Assembly (NCBI GenBank): GCA_036873755.1
Contig: JAVTVY010037335.1
Location: forward strand, 1-64,000
Reading direction: 5' to 3'
Length of the DNA: 64,000 nt
DNA from: Hanleya hanleyi
Taxonomy: Eukaryota; Mollusca; Polyplacophora; Lepidopleurida; Hanleyidae
The first letter of the stretch is position 1, and every line of letters starts with the position of its first letter. Shown piece by piece: positions 63,790 through 64,000 of this stretch. Under the pieces are notes generated by a model. The model searched no databases, had not been told where the DNA came from, and saw only the letters and a list, made by a program, of their open reading frames with translations. Both the position numbers and the translations under genes were made by a program.

Positions 63790-64000
63790 TGTTGGCAAGA
63801 CCACCCAAAGACTCCATCTTAGGGTGAATGGTCACAGAAAATCCGTTAGGAAAAACCAATTGCTTATAGGTAAGCATTTTTCTGGACCCGACCATGGCTG
63901 GGACAACTTTAGTATCCAGATCATAGACGTCGTCTATCCATCTACCAAGGATTCCCCTTTGGATTTGAGAGAAAAATCCGAGAGCGGGAACTATTCTGGA
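63790..64000 (+). mobile_element. Penelope-like element, GIY-YIG fragment at window edge
   Basis: Begins TATGTTGGCAAGACC, matching 44,920 onward, and continues past the window end. It shares the same A-run frame as the copy at 45,100. Confidence 0.8.

Overview
The window looks like nuclear DNA of a marine invertebrate, most likely a gastropod mollusc. The evidence is spliced animal-type exons (an SPSB-type SPRY gene at 33.6-34.8 kb), tRNA-derived and 5S-rRNA-derived SINEs whose tails carry CACT/GAGT repeats, Penelope-like retroelements, and several generations of Polinton (Maverick) virus-like transposons. The gastropod assignment rests on the look of the SINE tails and is inference. Almost everything is mobile-element sequence; the only clear host gene is the SPRY gene.

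Region 1 (1-14.66 kb) is a large Polinton, called element 1 here. Its long GC-rich inverted terminal repeats lie at 1-535 and 13,820-14,663. All genes are on the minus strand. From left to right they are an adenain-type protease, double jelly-roll major capsid protein (MCP), a small pVI-like protein, penton-type minor capsid protein, a proline-rich conserved protein, a small basic/hydrophobic protein, the packaging ATPase, a single-pass membrane protein with a Thr-rich stalk, a retroviral-type integrase with chromodomain, and a cluster of paralogous small genes that I tentatively relate to PC4/p15 ssDNA-binding folds. A 3.58-kb block from inside MCP to inside ATPase is tandemly duplicated (2,214-5,800 and 5,801-9,377), so MCP and ATPase are each present as one longer copy and one truncated copy, all broken to some degree. 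No DNA polymerase gene is present in element 1.

Region 2 (14.66-21.1 kb) is a collage of Polinton ends. It holds tandem repeats, a mini-element with inverted Polinton-like arms (15.47-17.56 kb), an eight-unit 152-165-bp array carrying the palindrome TGCGCATGCGCA, and a second Polinton left arm joined to an N-terminal piece of Polinton DNA polymerase B (19.39-20.2 kb). Region 3 (21.2-31 kb) has Penelope 3' ends, a TTA-flanked inverted-repeat transposon, and a 2.68-kb unit repeated three times with near identity. Region 4 (31-37.4 kb) has a detached PC4-like ORF, a minisatellite, the SPRY gene and an inverted-repeat element.

Region 5 (37.6-44.3 kb) is an old Polinton in pieces: a scattered PolB pseudogene (37.6-40.3 kb), a C2H2 zinc-finger gene, degenerate terminal repeats, and a relic of the 95-residue protein family of element 1. 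Region 6 (44.3-50.2 kb) is one Penelope-like element with its GIY-YIG endonuclease upstream of the reverse transcriptase (Naiad-like order), interrupted by a SINE and a 2.25-kb insertion. Region 7 (50.3-53.7 kb) is another decayed Polinton (PolB start, C2H2 gene, pVI-like, penton, proline-rich and basic proteins). Region 8 (54.3-56.8 kb) has CRE/ETS-rich Polinton-end-like DNA, a small ORF, a SINE and a dispersed repeat. Region 9 (56.8-62.1 kb) is a broken gene with FEN/PIN-like acidic motifs and a C-terminal CXC motif, split by a 5'-truncated Penelope element. Region 10 (62.7-64 kb) has two head-to-tail Penelope fragments joined by TTAGGG repeats.

The Polinton genes would have worked together as a virus-like module (capsid, maturation protease, packaging ATPase, integrase). 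None of the copies here is complete, and many key genes are interrupted.
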